Source of the DNA: Oryzias latipes
Taxonomy: Eukaryota; Chordata; Actinopteri; Beloniformes; Adrianichthyidae
NCBI RefSeq assembly: GCF_002234675.1
Contig: NC_019859.2
Location: 13,159,483 to 13,223,482, forward strand
Direction: 5' to 3'
DNA: 64,000 nt
The position numbers were made by a program, and so were the translations under genes. The notes beneath the pieces are model-generated. The model was given only the letters and a program-made list of their open reading frames with translations, was not told the DNA's origin and ran no database searches. Positions 1 to 14,095 of the stretch are shown piece after piece (the first letter of the stretch is position 1; each line of letters starts with the position of its first letter).

Positions 1-1526
<1,526 letters not shown>

Positions 1527-1863
1527 TAATGCACAATACTTCAAATTTTCAAACATTTTAGATAAACTGTTTCTCTGGTTTAAAAAAGCTTAATGGTTAG
1601 AAGCAAACGCTTTTTGTAGAAAATGATGTCTTCCTCAGGAGGAAGCCATGAGCATAGATGATTTATTTTTTGATAACAAGGCAGTATATTTTTAAAATAA
1701 AAATTGCCATCAAGACAATGATATGGATGAGATTTATAATCAGAAAACTTTATTTAATTGAGAGAAAGAACAGAGGTATTTTTATGTCATATAATTTGCC
1801 CTTTTTTCATGTTGACCAAAAACTATGTTACTGTGTTAATTATGCTGATAGTTTAGAGATACT

Positions 1864-1876
1864 GGGGGGGGGGGGG
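1864..1876. repeat. poly(G) run
   Basis: Thirteen consecutive G bases lie in AT-rich intron sequence about 60 bp before the first receptor exon. The rest of 1529-1939 is AT-rich intron with nothing else recognised. Confidence 0.9.
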
Positions 1877-1939
1877 TTTCTTATAATTGCTACATTTTAA
1901 TCATTTTTATCTTGTTTACCCATAATGCTCGGCTCACAG

Positions 1940-2291
1940 GTGGACATCAGTTTGGGCATGGACAGTGGTGACCTGTCTGACTTTGTGGAGAATGTGGAGT
2001 GGGAGTGTCACGGCATGCCAGCAGTTAGAAATGTCATGATGTACGGCTGCTGCTCGGATCCTTACACAGAAATCACCTACACGCTGCTGCTGAAGCGCAG
2101 ATCCTCTTTCTACATCTTCAACCTCCTCCTGCCCTGCTTCCTCATCTCCTTCCTCGCTCCGTTGGGCTTCTACCTGCCGGCCGATTCTGGAGAGAAGGTG
2201 TCCTTGGGGGTGACGGTGCTGCTGGCGCTCACCGTCTTCCAGCTGTTGGTGGCTGAGAGCATGCCTCCTGCAGAAAGCATGCCTTACATAG
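1940..2291 (+). CDS. nAChR exon: loop C, M1 and M2
   Basis: The acceptor is CACAG before 1940 and the donor is GTCTGC at 2292. The exon starts in phase 0 with [17 protein letters not shown] and ends one base into the Gly codon of MPYIG, which is completed by GG at 3539. It holds the CC pair of loop C, M1 and the pore-lining M2. Confidence 0.93.
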
Positions 2292-4376
2292 GTCTGCGCT
2301 ATTCTCAGACTTTAGTCTATACAATAAGAGGATTACAAGATATTTGGGGTGTAACGATTCCCATATTTTACTATATCGATTGAAATTGATTAATTTAATT
2401 TTTTAATGATTTCATAATGGTACATGTCAATTCAAATCGATTAACAACTTTCCTCAGACAGATTGATCTGATTGGATTGTAGGAACATAAATTAATTAAT
2501 CAATCAGGTTGATTAATTGTTACACTCCTAAAAGTCTACCTGATCTGTCTGATCCTTTTTATTATTTTCTAAAGGTGGTAAGATTTTCTCCATCTTCTGT
2601 CTAAAATAAAATTGTAGAACCATATAATATTGTTCCAGTGTAGTATTTGCTTGCAGGGAACTCTGCCTGCAGTTTAAATGGCAATATATGTTTGTTTTTT
2701 TAACAAAACAGTTTTTTTGGATTACAGTTTATAATAAAGAAACATATTTGTACAACAGATTTTAAACTGTAAATAAATAGAAAGGTGGCTTGAAGATAGT
2801 TTTAAAACAAATTTGTGAATCAAGCACTTTTATTTTAGTTGGCATTAATTTATTTCATTTTATTTACATTTTTACAATTAAAGGAATGGGCATCCTGCAC
2901 AGTTAGCGCTAATCTTCTGCAAGTTAAAGTATTTTGTGGCCTCCATTAAAACACTATTAATCCTCGCTTAGAAGTTAGTTCTTTAATATTAAATGTGTTC
3001 AGATTTGTAGCAGTAGTCCACATGGAGCTCTGTTGATGTAATCTCAATTTCATAAAGCCTTGACTTAGAAATCATGAATTTTTATGTCCCTGCCATGAAA
3101 GTATTTGGAGAAATCCTTCATGTAACTAATTTACAATTTTTGGAAGTTATCACCATTCAAACTTTTTTTTAGTTCAATGTATTTTGATTTTATAATGTTA
3201 TAAAGAATTTTGTTGTGTTTTCCAATTAGACAAATGCAAAACAGACTGTATCTCCTTTGAAAAGAGAAGATAGCTAATTTTTTAGAGCCTTTTTCTGGTT
3301 TCATTGACAGCAAGAGAGTCTGCTTTGGAGAGTTTTGGGATAAGTGGTAAATAATAAAGCTCACAACAGCTGTAACTACTCAGTGTAACCTATTTACTTT
3401 AATATGTAAAATAAAAGTATAACCTTTTAATTTACTTACCAACAGAAAAAAAATGTCTAACTTGTTTTGCAATTTTGGATTTTCCTCTTTTCAACAGTTT
3501 TCTTCCATTTTTAATTATTTTTTAATCTTCTCTCATAGGGAAGTACTACATCGCCACCATGACTATGATCACAGCATCCACATCCCTTACCATCTTCATC
3601 ATGAACATTCATTTCTGTGGAGCCGAGGCCAAACCAGTCCCTCACTGGGCAAAGGTTCTGATAATCGACTACATGTCAAAGATTTTCTTTGTTTACGAAG
3701 TGGGGGAGAACTGCACCACACCGGAGAGTAAGAGGACCCCCTTGTACCCAGAAGAACCCATGGGTGTTGAGAGTGTCTACTATGATGACTGTTGCCATGA
3801 CAGCTTCCTCCATCACGACAGCAATCCTCACAAGTACAGCCTGCAGCATCACCAACATCACAAAGGGCAGGCAAACGGCAGCATTAATGGCTGCCATCAC
3901 CATCGCAGCAACCAGAACAAGAACACAGCCAGGCTGGGGAGAGGCGAGAGCAATCAAGACTGCACGCAGCACTACCACCGCATCCCAAGAGGAGAGATGG
4001 ACTACCAGGCCTCTCCAAAGCCCAGAAACCACCTGAATGGGGGGATTAAAGAGCGGATTCTGTACCCCCCAGAGAAGCACCATGATCAGTCCTGCCCCTG
4101 CTGCTGCCCCTGCCTTCAGTACAAACAGGTGAGACCACTTCCCATCTCATTTTTGCTCAGTTGTTCCTAGAACGGCTTGTTTTAACGTACCCGTCTGATC
4201 TCCAGCTGGTGAAGAACATCCAGTACATTGCCAACTGCTTCCGGGAGCAGAGAGCGACATGTATCAAGGTAGCAGAATGGAAGAAGGTTGCCAAGGTGAT
4301 GGACAGGTTCTTCATGTGGATATTTTTCTTCATGGTCTTCCTCATGAGCATCCTCATCATCGCCAAGGCATCCTGA
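1940..4376 (+). CDS. Nicotinic acetylcholine receptor alpha-9/alpha-10 type subunit, C-terminal exons
   Basis: Three spliced exons, 1940..2291, 3539..4128 and 4206..4376, encode the last 370 residues of a pentameric ligand-gated cation channel subunit. Visible in order: the loop C vicinal cysteine pair (YGCCSDPY) that defines alpha subunits, M1 ([19 protein letters not shown]), M2 ([19 protein letters not shown]), M3, a long cytoplasmic loop, and M4 ending [12 protein letters not shown]. M2 and SMPPAES resemble alpha-10; [12 protein letters not shown] and [18 protein letters not shown] resemble alpha-9. The paralogue is therefore left open. The long loop recalls fish alpha-9-like subunits, and linkage to a D1-class receptor and slit2 favours chrna9. 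Family role: hair-cell efferent receptor. The N-terminal binding-domain exons lie left of the window. Confidence 0.92.
2346..2530. mobile_element. hAT-like MITE in nAChR intron
   Basis: The segment starts GGGTGTAACGATT and ends AATTGTTACACTCC, imperfect inverted termini of the GTGTAAC type seen in small hAT-like fish elements. The inside is AT-rich with several ATCGATT/AATTGATT motifs and no reading frame. The rest of the intron (2531-3538) is AT-rich and featureless. Confidence 0.55.
3539..4128 (+). CDS. nAChR exon: M3 and long cytoplasmic loop
   Basis: The acceptor is TCTCATAG before 3539 and the donor is GTGAGA at 4129. After M3 ([19 protein letters not shown]) comes an approximately 150-residue cytoplasmic loop. 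It is rich in His (for example [19 protein letters not shown] and CHHHRSNQ) and closes with a cysteine cluster, [13 protein letters not shown]. The cluster could be palmitoylated or bind metal; that is inference only. Confidence 0.93.
4206..4376 (+). CDS. nAChR last exon: M4 and stop
   Basis: The acceptor is GATCTCCAG before 4206. The exon reads [19 protein letters not shown], then the amphipathic MA helix and M4 ([18 protein letters not shown]), ending with TGA at 4374-4376. The short extracellular C-tail is typical of the family. Confidence 0.93.
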   Translation: MVKNIQYIANCFREQRATCIKVAEWKKVAKVMDRFFMWIFFFMVFLMSILIIAKAS

Positions 4377-4456
4377 CAACTCTGTCATCTTTACGCTGAC
4401 ACCAGTCTCACAGCTTCCCCTGACCTTCACTTTTACAACATCAAGTTTGGTCTGCA

Positions 4457-4462
4457 ATTAAA
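4457..4462 (+). terminator. candidate poly(A) signal of the nAChR gene
   Basis: ATTAAA lies 80 bp after the stop codon, followed by a GT-rich stretch (TGTGTTGTTTAAG). It is the nearest plausible signal; usage is unproven. Confidence 0.4.
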
Positions 4463-6238
4463 CTGTTTTCAGATCTGTGTTGTTTAAGTGACTGTTATTT
4501 TTCTGACAAAATTCCGGTAAACAAGGCACTTCTTTAACCACAAACCCACTCAGAAATCCCCCCTTACAGTCTCTTAGGGAAGGGAGGTAATGTCAGGAGT
4601 TTCTGCTCATGTCACAGAGCTGCGGAGCCGTAAGACAATCTAGACCTTTCCTTGAACATGCAAGGGCTCTCCATTATTGATTAGCAAACAGCAAAACAAC
4701 CAGCAATAGGGGTAATGTTTCTGATGTCAGGTTTTAAGCATCCAGATGAGGAGTTTAAACAGTTTTTGTGCATTTAAACAGTATTTGTGCATTTATCAGC
4801 AAAACAAGCCCCCAGTTTTCTGATAAGAAAGACAAAAAAAACGCTTGATCGATTGGAGGGAAAAGGTCACTGATCTGGTGAAAAACGTGGACAAATTCTG
4901 ATCAACACAAAGTATTTGGGGGCTTTGATTGTGAAAAAGGACATAAAAAGCTTTTCAAGAGGACTTTCACTCACAGATGAAGTTAACAAACATGACAGAC
5001 CTCATCTTTTCAATCGGGGCAACTTACAGTATCAGGGACTTCCAAATCCTTTTTTCCCTCACATTGTATGCAAATATAGATAGTGACAATGACACACTTA
5101 AAAAAGTACTTGCACTTTGGCACAACTGAGTGAAATCACTCAAAATATTGGACTTTGACATGGTTTCTTTAAATAAAAAATGGCTTTTTCAGCAGTTGTG
5201 CTTTACATTTAAAGATAATTCTGTTTTCTTTTGGGATACTCAAAGATAAAGGGAAGTGAATTTTGCAATCTGCAAAACAAAGATCCACAGAACAGAGTAG
5301 TAAAAGTATTCTTTTGACGTTGCAGTAGTCACAAAAGCCACCAGGGGGCAGTGTTAAAGTCGAATTAAGGTTCTGGCTCATTGAGTTAGGGTACTTTTAT
5401 CTAAATGATGCAACAAAAATTATGTCCGAAGTAAAAAAATAGAATAGAATACAAAAAAGAATACAACTTTGAGAGTAAAATTCAAAAGTAATTTATATCT
5501 GAAATTTCTCTGATTGATGGATATTTCCTTTGAAAAGAAAACTTGATAAAACAACATAAAATAGTAGGCGGTGATTGAACAAAATCTTAACTGGACTCTG
5601 AAATCATTAAAATCAAAGCAAAACACTAATAATTCTGAATGCAAGTTAAGATGAAAAGCGTAAATCTTCCTGTTCCAAAGCTCTTCTCTTTGACTTTATT
5701 TCTTAATATTTTATGCATGAAGAAAAATGCAAACAAAACCCCACTAGGCTTCCCAGCAAAAGTATCAAAGAAAGATTAAAGAGTAAATCCCACTTTTCTG
5801 ATACAATCAACTTGACAACAACAGTTGTGTCACCAGACTGTCTAAAGTCTGAGCACACCATGATAAAAACTGGCTACAACTTGTCGGACTGATCCAGTGG
5901 ACCAACCACTGTCTTCATCTTTTGTGAACTGAAGTCTGCAATCTGATTTCCAAATTAAAATGAAGTCAGAGCAAGTTTAAAAGGATGCAACTATTGTGCA
6001 GAGTGGTTTTCTTTAATTCGTTTATCCCTTTTATGCGTTTATCCCTTTTATGGTCAAAGAGCTGCAGACGGTTCATTATCCTCAGCCTGGATTATTGATC
6101 CATATGTGGTTTCTGTAGAACTAATCAGCTCACACTTTCATGATAAAGAGACTGAAGAGTCAGATCATTGTTAGTCTGTTGAAATCTGATCCCAGCTGAA
6201 GGACAAACATCCCCCGGGTATTGATCAGAACTCGGCTG
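4463..6238. other. intergenic, no gene seen
   Basis: AT-rich unique-looking sequence between the nAChR and GIMAP-like genes. Reading frames are short and unsupported. The only structure noted is a tandem duplication of CGTTTATCCCTTTTATG at about 6018-6051. Confidence 0.6.
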
Positions 6239-6273
6239 GAGCGTGTTTTCTCAGAAACAGAGAAAACACGCTC
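6239..6273. promoter_or_regulatory. perfect 14-bp inverted repeat upstream of GIMAP-like gene
   Basis: GAGCGTGTTTTCTC (6239-6252) and its exact complement (6260-6273) flank the 7-base spacer AGAAACA. It lies 186 bp before the start codon at 6459. The GAAACAGAGAAAAC core loosely recalls interferon-response (IRF) sites but does not fit the GAAANNGAAA spacing exactly. A dimer-binding operator, a hairpin or chance are all possible. Confidence 0.4.
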
Positions 6274-6458
6274 AGAGACGGACTATTGGGCCACACGTGC
6301 CCCAAGATAGACGTTTGGAGCCAGATGATGATGATGACGGTTAGAGTTCAGAGGAGCTATTACATGTGACATGATGGAACACACCCACTACCACTGCACG
6401 TATTTACTTGAAAGTCGTCCTCTGCTCCCAGTTTGTGGAGAACGGGATCAAAAACAAC

Positions 6459-8155
<1,697 letters not shown>

Positions 8156-8326
8156 CATCATGGGAATTCTTCTGAATGTAAATTTTTCTTCAGTGCCAAC
8201 AAGTGGAGTCGTGATTTCATCCTAAATTTATAAACATTTCGTAAGCCAGGAAAAAAGAGAAAATGTTAAAGTTTTTTTTTAAATCATTTTATTTGTAACA
8301 GAGAAGTAATTCCTGTGCATGGCCTA

Positions 8327-8332
8327 AATAAA
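8327..8332 (+). terminator. candidate poly(A) signal of GIMAP-like gene
   Basis: AATAAA lies 172 bp after the stop. A second AATAAA occurs near 8459 (ATGAATAAAGAG). Either could be used. Confidence 0.45.
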
Positions 8333-9443
8333 CAAATGCACAAATTCTCTCAATGATGATGGAAGTAATCTGATAATCATCTCCCTGCCCTCTGTCCTGT
8401 ACGGCCGACTCTGCCTCTATCATCTAAATCTCTACTGTAAACTAAACCCTGTTGTCATGAATAAAGAGGAATTACGGCTGGAGGGCTGTTTCACTTTTTC
8501 TCACCGACAGTGTGACCTCAGCTGTGCCATCTGGTTGTGTTCTCAGAGGAAACGTGGGGTTTTATCCCAGCAATCATGACTTAAACTGCGATTGCGCTCA
8601 TCTTTCAGAGCATTAATAATGTTCTTTCTTTTTGACAGACGGTTTCCTGCTTTGGAAATACAATCCACTTGAATCAAAAGGGTGTGAGACTGCATAGATA
8701 TATATGTTTTTTTTTATTGGATCGACAAAAATACATATGTACACACACATACAGCAAAAGATTTCCAGAGTCACCAATCATTGGTGTTCTGCTTTTAGGC
8801 ACCAAGACTATTAATCTTTGAATAGTACCTCTCTGGATTCATGACTTCAAGTTTTTTTCTTGGAAAGTGGCCACATTTCCTTTCATTTTCAGTCTGCTCC
8901 TGTTAAGATAACAGTTAGAAGACCATTGTGTTTTTTTCTTTTTCTTTCTTTGCTTCTCTTAAGCTCCTTAACACTGACCCGTGAATCATTCAAGCATTAA
9001 TAGGGGCATGTACTTCAAAGGATTTGCACACCACACTTTCTAAGGACTGCCACTTCGTCTTTTGTCCTCTGCCCCCCCATTTTCTCTGATTTTTTAAGAA
9101 CCTGTTGAGCAACATAATGAGAAACACATTCTTTCTTCGAAAAGCAGTTTGGAGACCACCCTGTGGTGGTGCAAAAGGATTGTTCCGTGTCTGTCAGACT
9201 GTGATCTCTATGGTACAGTAGGATCAACAATAAAAAAACTGGGTCTAAGTATCAACTCTTGCAATAAGCAGACAGTTACAAGTCAACAAAAATTTATTTT
9301 TTTCTACTAAGCTGTGATGTAATTCATAATTATATCTTTTGTGTCTTTTTGTCTGCACTGAATAAAAAAGATAATAATCATTTTGACAGACTTACATTAT
9401 AATGGAAAAAGAAGAATAAAAAATCTAGTACTTTTCCATGGAT
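8333..9443. other. intergenic, no gene seen
   Basis: AT-rich sequence holding only short unsupported frames. No RNA gene or intact repeat is recognised. Confidence 0.55.
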
Positions 9444-9769
9444 GTTTAGCCCAGGGCTCTGCAACATTTAACAGTAAAGGTCCATTTGGGCCTGTTTCTT
9501 ACTGATCAAACCCTAATTGAAGCCATAAAGTGTTACTTCAGTCTTTAAGAAAATTTAGAACATATCTTTTTTGTAATAATTAGGACTTACATGAGTGTCA
9601 CCACACAAAATGTTGAACTTTTAGAATTTGAAGCTAGAGAGAGCGTCACCGATGTAATTTCTATGGCCAGGTAGAAAAGTTGCTCGTGAAGTTATTCAAA
9701 ACACTAAACCATGTCAACCGACGCATTAAACTATTGATCATCGCACTTCTTGAAAGTCCTTTGTTAATG

Positions 9770-9934
9770 ATCTCCCTACCATGACAAAGGTGGATAAAGG
9801 TGGAAAGATTTCATGTAATCCATGGACACCAGTGAAGATCACAAATCATTGAAGAAAAAAGGTTCAGAGCACTGCCTGGTGGGTCTAGATGACCCAACTC
9901 CCAATGTAAAAGTGCCTTGGATAGCACAAGGGGT
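9770..9934 (+). mobile_element. TA-flanked MITE, truncated copy 1
   Basis: It matches the inner and right part of the copies at 20601, 21765 and 22106 (ACCATGACAAAGGTGG through AGATGACCCAACTCCCAATG to GATAGCACAAGGG). The left approximately 40 bp, including the left terminus, is missing. Confidence 0.85.
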
Positions 9935-9949
9935 ATAAATCATCTAGGT

Positions 9950-10145
9950 GTTTTTTTTTGTGCTGTCCCAAGTGTTCCAATTACCACGGGCACCACTGTC
10001 ACCAGTATTATATCATGTTCCTAGCACTGCACTTTTCTGGACTGAGAGGTCTGAGGTCTTTCCAGGTATCTGTAGCAGCCACTCCTCCAGCTTGGGGGTT
10101 ACTGCCCTGAGTGCTCCAATTACCACAGGCACCACTGACAGTAGA
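9950..10145 (-). mobile_element. non-LTR retrotransposon 3' fragment with A-tail
   Basis: On the minus strand it reads as the end of a reverse-transcriptase ORF (VVPVVIGALRAVTPKLEEW), then degenerate sequence in which the VVPVVIG segment recurs (10132-10110 and 9998-9975). It ends in a short A-rich tail (T run at 9951-9958 on the plus strand). The same family is present at 15290-15650. Confidence 0.65.
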
Positions 10146-10568
10146 AAATGTGTATAAAAAATATTTAATATTTTTGGCAACTCCCCTCTGGATAGCTACT
10201 AACAAAATTCTGCAGCATACGGTAATCTGAGCTTTAAATTCATACAACAAACTGAGTAAGAAAGGATCAGATTTTTACCCAAAGTTTGCTTAGTTTTTGA
10301 AGTCTGTGCATTCTGAAGGAAGTGTAGAGCAGACACAGCCTCTTCATGTCAGCAGGAATGTAAAAACCTTTACATAGTTTATTTTACTTCTAGCTTCACC
10401 TCATTCGTAAATATAAATTGGCCTAATCTAAATTAAATCAATGCTCATTTATTGACCCTTGCTTTTTAGAAATAGCTGTTTTATTTTTTTTCAGCCAAAG
10501 AGCTTCTATTGAGGGACAAGAGCCACATGCGACTCTGGAGCTTCAGGTTCCAGACTCCTGGTTAAGCC

Positions 10569-11834
10569 ACTTGGAGGCAAAGTTTAGGGGAAAAACAAGA
10601 ACCATGATAATACTTCAGTAAGGAGATTTTCTTACAAGCAAATTTGATCTTATTAGACTAAACTAAAAAAGTGACATCGAAACAATTTTTCCCCATTGTA
10701 AAATAGTTCCACAAAGATTTCTAGACCATAACTTAAACATTCCCCTTATTTGTAAGAATATGTTCAGTTTTCTTGGTTTGTTTTTCTTTAACTTACAAGA
10801 TTTTATGTTCTTTATCCACAAGCAAACAGGTTTGAGTTGACTCACTTTTTAAAAACTAAATCCAGGCTCAATCTGCTCCATGTTCCTTATTTTGTCACTT
10901 AATTGTTATATCCAGTTCAAGCTTTTCATTATTAACAATTTGATATTGGGAAAAATATATAATTGTATTTATTACATTTAGTCTTCTTCTACAATGCTCT
11001 GTTTTCAAGCATTTGGATCACCACACTAGCACAGCATGAAAAATATGAGAAGACTAAATGATTTTTAAAGATTTTGAGTCACATGTATCAGTGTAAATTC
11101 AAAACTACTAATGCAAAAAAAAAAAGCTAATATGTGACCAAGCTATGAACCTTTATGAATTTAAACACTTATTGCTTTAGGAAGAAGAAGACTTTTTTGA
11201 AAGTTTTTGCAACATGTCAAATGAGACAAAACAGACAAAACAAGATTTTCTCTTACAATCTACAAGCTGTGCCTGTGTCATAAATTATAAAATGTTAATA
11301 AAATATTGGCTTCTAAGTATTCCTATAATAAAAAAGGAAGTAGGAAAATGTACAATTTGTCCCACTGTGAATGTTTCAATGTTTCAAATTTTGGAGATAA
11401 AAACACAATATTAAAATGTGATTTTTTTGGGGTCAGTTTTCGAGTTATTGTTCGAGTGCAGTTAACTTCTAAACAGACTCAGATCATAAAAGTTCGCTTC
11501 ACGTGAACTTCAACGAGTAAAAAACTGAACAGGATTAGCACGTTTCTATAATCTGAACCATGATGAAGCTTCACGAGGACAGAGGATGGATAATCTGGCC
11601 TGAAGAGATGTGAAATGTTCTGATCAAAACCCTCACTGCATAACTGTCGGCTTCTTCAGGTGACCGGATTGTCTCGTGTGTGTGCGCGTGCATGCGTGTG
11701 TGTATGAGTTGTCAGCTGATGCGCATGGTCCTCAGTAAATCATAATCTGCTGTGCGCTCGGAGCTCCGGCGCAGATCAGCCTGAGCATCTAATGCGCGTC
11801 CAGTCCGACATGTGGCCGCGCGCATGACCCGGCT
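10569..11834. other. intergenic upstream of D1-class receptor
   Basis: AT-rich to about 11500, then higher GC toward the receptor start. There is a GT/GC alternating run at about 11675-11705. No TATA box is obvious; the promoter and 5'UTR probably lie in 11500-11834 (inference). Confidence 0.5.
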
Positions 11835-13208
11835 ATGAGTAACACCACCGCCTTGGTGCAGGTTGGAACTGCCAGCCCAGTGGAGCTGCCGGCGCACCGA
11901 GCCTTGACCGGCTGCGTCTTGGCTCTGCTCATCATTTGGACACTTTTAGGGAACTTCACTGTGTGCGCCGCCGTTTCCCGCTACCGCCATCTGCGCGCCA
12001 AGGTGACCAACATTTTCATCGTGTCTTTGGCTCTGTCGGATCTCCTAGTCGCCGTGCTGGTGATGCCATGGAAAGCTGTAGCCGAAGTGGCCGGATTCTG
12101 GCCGTTTGGAAGCTTCTGCAAGACCTGGCTGGCCTGCGACATCATGTGCTCCACTGCCTCCATCCTCAACCTGTGCGTCATCAGCGTGGATAGATACTGG
12201 GCCATTTCCAACCCGTTCCGTTACGAGAGGAGCATGAACAAGAAGGTGGCGTTCGTCATGATTGGGATGACCTGGACTGTTTCCTTGGTGATCTCTTTTG
12301 TCCCGGTGCAGCTGGACTGGCACCGGGCGGAGATCGGTGACCTGAGCGGTCAGGGTTTGATGCCACTGGGTAAAAGCGCAGATGGGAGCTGCGACTCCAG
12401 CCTGAGCCGCACTTACGCCATCTCCTCCTCCCTCATTAGCTTCTACATCCCTGTTGTTATAATGATTATCACATACACCCGCATCTACCGGATAGCCCAG
12501 ACTCAGATCAGAGTGATCTCCTCCTTGGAGCGAGCTGCGGAGCACGCGCAGAGCTGCAGATCTCACATCCCTGAATTATTTCCCCACATGTGCACCGAAC
12601 TTGGAGCGAATGGAAACTCCTATCAGTCCCGCATAAGTCTTCAAGCAGACTCTCCCTGTCCCAGGCAGTCCCACAGCGAGCTCAAAGTCTCCATCAGGAA
12701 AGAGACAAAGGTGTTGAAAACTCTCAGCATCATCATGGGTGTCTTTGTTTGTTGTTGGCTTCCATTCTTCATCCTTAATTGCGCTCAGCCCTTCTGTCCG
12801 GGGCCCCGAGCTCCAGGAGCCCACCGGGGGCCTTATTGCGTCAGCGAAAAAACATTCGATGTGTTTGTGTGGATCGGATGGAGCAACTCTTCCCTCAATC
12901 CAGTCATTTACGCGTTTAACGCGGACTTCAGGGACGCCTTCCTGCGCCTGCTGCGCTGCCGCGGACGCGGCTTTTTGGCTGTGGTGAGCGCAGCGGTGGA
13001 GACCATGTTTGCAAGCAACGACACAGGACATCACAGGCGGGAAAGCTCTCTGGTGACCAAGCTGAGCGTCTCCACAAACGCCAGAGGAAGCCAGGACAGC
13101 GGGAACACCACGGTGGCTGTGTTTTACCACAGAGGGGCTTTATCAGAGCAAATTCTAGATACCGAGGAGCGATTTGAAGAAGACAAAAGGACAAAGATTC
13201 CCAAATAA
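11835..13208 (+). CDS. D1-class dopamine receptor, intronless (D1/D5/D1C group)
   Basis: A single-exon 457-aa class A GPCR that couples dopamine to Gs in this family. Motifs: N-glycosylation site at N3, ligand Asp in CDIMCSTAS (D102), DRY at 119-121, TM5 serines in [11 protein letters not shown] (S197-S199, S202), CWLPFF at 307-312, NPVIY at 355-359, and a candidate palmitoyl Cys after helix 8 (C375). [15 protein letters not shown] and [20 protein letters not shown] are hallmark D1-class stretches. The lack of introns fits D1-class rather than D2-class genes. TM sequence is mixed between D5 and the fish D1C type, so no symbol is given. The third loop (about 223-285) is longer than in mammals, and the C-tail (about 378-457) resembles no tail I remember. 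A nearby slit2 is compatible with drd5. Confidence 0.95.
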   Translation: MSNTTALVQVGTASPVELPAHRALTGCVLALLIIWTLLGNFTVCAAVSRYRHLRAKVTNIFIVSLALSDLLVAVLVMPWKAVAEVAGFWPFGSFCKTWLACDIMCSTASILNLCVISVDRYWAISNPFRYERSMNKKVAFVMIGMTWTVSLVISFVPVQLDWHRAEIGDLSGQGLMPLGKSADGSCDSSLSRTYAISSSLISFYIPVVIMIITYTRIYRIAQTQIRVISSLERAAEHAQSCRSHIPELFPHMCTELGANGNSYQSRISLQADSPCPRQSHSELKVSIRKETKVLKTLSIIMGVFVCCWLPFFILNCAQPFCPGPRAPGAHRGPYCVSEKTFDVFVWIGWSNSSLNPVIYAFNADFRDAFLRLLRCRGRGFLAVVSAAVETMFASNDTGHHRRESSLVTKLSVSTNARGSQDSGNTTVAVFYHRGALSEQILDTEERFEEDKRTKIPK

Positions 13209-13565
13209 AAAGAGATTTATCGCTGCGCAATACTGATGGACTACATTCTTTTGGGATTATTGGTCATGTTTGACAAACATTATCAACTACTTTCAAGAGT
13301 TTTCAACCAAATAATTTGACAAAGTAAAGCTTCTCATAGCCAAATACGCAGATGTGCACCAAAGGCGGCTAAGACCAAACCCCACAAATCATCCATGACC
13401 ATGTATGTAGATGTTCTTGCAGAAGTTGTAACTTTTCCTTGTGAAAAGTCAATTCCAGTTCGATCACATTAGATCTCACATTTAAGACGAATGCACTAAT
13501 TATTTAAGAGAGAAACATGTGAGACATGATAAACCAAGGTTTTGATATGATGGAGTGCTGTCCTG

Positions 13566-13571
13566 AATAAA
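13566..13571 (+). terminator. candidate poly(A) signal of D1-class receptor
   Basis: AATAAA lies 358 bp after the stop codon, in CCTGAATAAAATTTAG. A downstream GT-rich element is weak. Confidence 0.35.
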
Positions 13572-13919
13572 ATTTAGAATTTAAGACGTCTGACTTTTTC
13601 TAAATCTCTGTTTCAAAAAAAAAAAGATTGTTGGATGTCCAGTTATTCATTTTTCACCTTATATTTTGAGCTCGATCAACTCTTCTCCTTGAGTAACCCT
13701 CATGACCACACCTCCCCCCTGCTGCGTGGATCAAAGACTCAATCAAAAAACTCCTGCAGGCCCCCCTTAGCGTTACACAGCACTTTTACTTGCCTTGTTT
13801 TGCTGACTGCAATTACATTGTCAGGGAGCAGGATTCAAAAATAAAAGAGGAACATAATTAAACTAGTGACATGGACTATAAAAATAATAATAAAATATTG
13901 ATTGTAACCTCAAATTAAT
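13572..13919. other. intergenic, nothing recognised
   Basis: AT-rich unique-looking sequence with only a short open frame of no known family. Confidence 0.5.
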
Positions 13920-14095
13920 TATTTGTGGCCATTAATTAGCATTTTGTGCACAAATTGGCATTTTGTGCGCACAAAATAATATTTAGTGACCAAAAACTGG
14001 CGTCATGAGCATTTTGTGAGCACACAAGCATTTTGTGCACACGAACTAGTATTTGGGCACAAATTAGCAATTGCTGACCATTAGCAATTAACACA
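13920..14095. repeat. degenerate minisatellite
   Basis: About six imperfect units built on AGCATTTTGTGCACAAATT and related forms (GCATTTTGTGAGCACAC, AGTATTTGGGCACAAATT). Spacing varies from about 22 to 35 bp. The GTGCAC cores are short palindromes. Confidence 0.7.

Larger units (their letters stand above)
9452..10560. mobile_element. decayed hAT-like element with nested insertions
   Basis: The left end CAGGGCTCTGCAAC and right end GGTTCCAGACTCCTG are imperfect inverted termini. They are flanked by GTTTAGCC (9444-9451) and GTTAAGCC (10561-10568), a 7/8 match to an 8-bp hAT-type target duplication. AGAGCCACATGCGACTCTGGAGC near the right end is typical of non-autonomous fish hAT repeats. A MITE fragment (9770-9934) and a LINE tail (9950-10145) lie inside. 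No transposase frame remains. Confidence 0.5.

Noticed and set aside
3676..4083. antisense frame over the nAChR loop exon
   Set aside because: Shadow of the His-rich coding strand.
12045..12566. antisense frame over the D1-class receptor
   Set aside because: Shadow of the conserved GPCR coding strand.
13920..14095. CRISPR-like array
   Set aside because: Units are degenerate with no unique spacers, and the genome is vertebrate.
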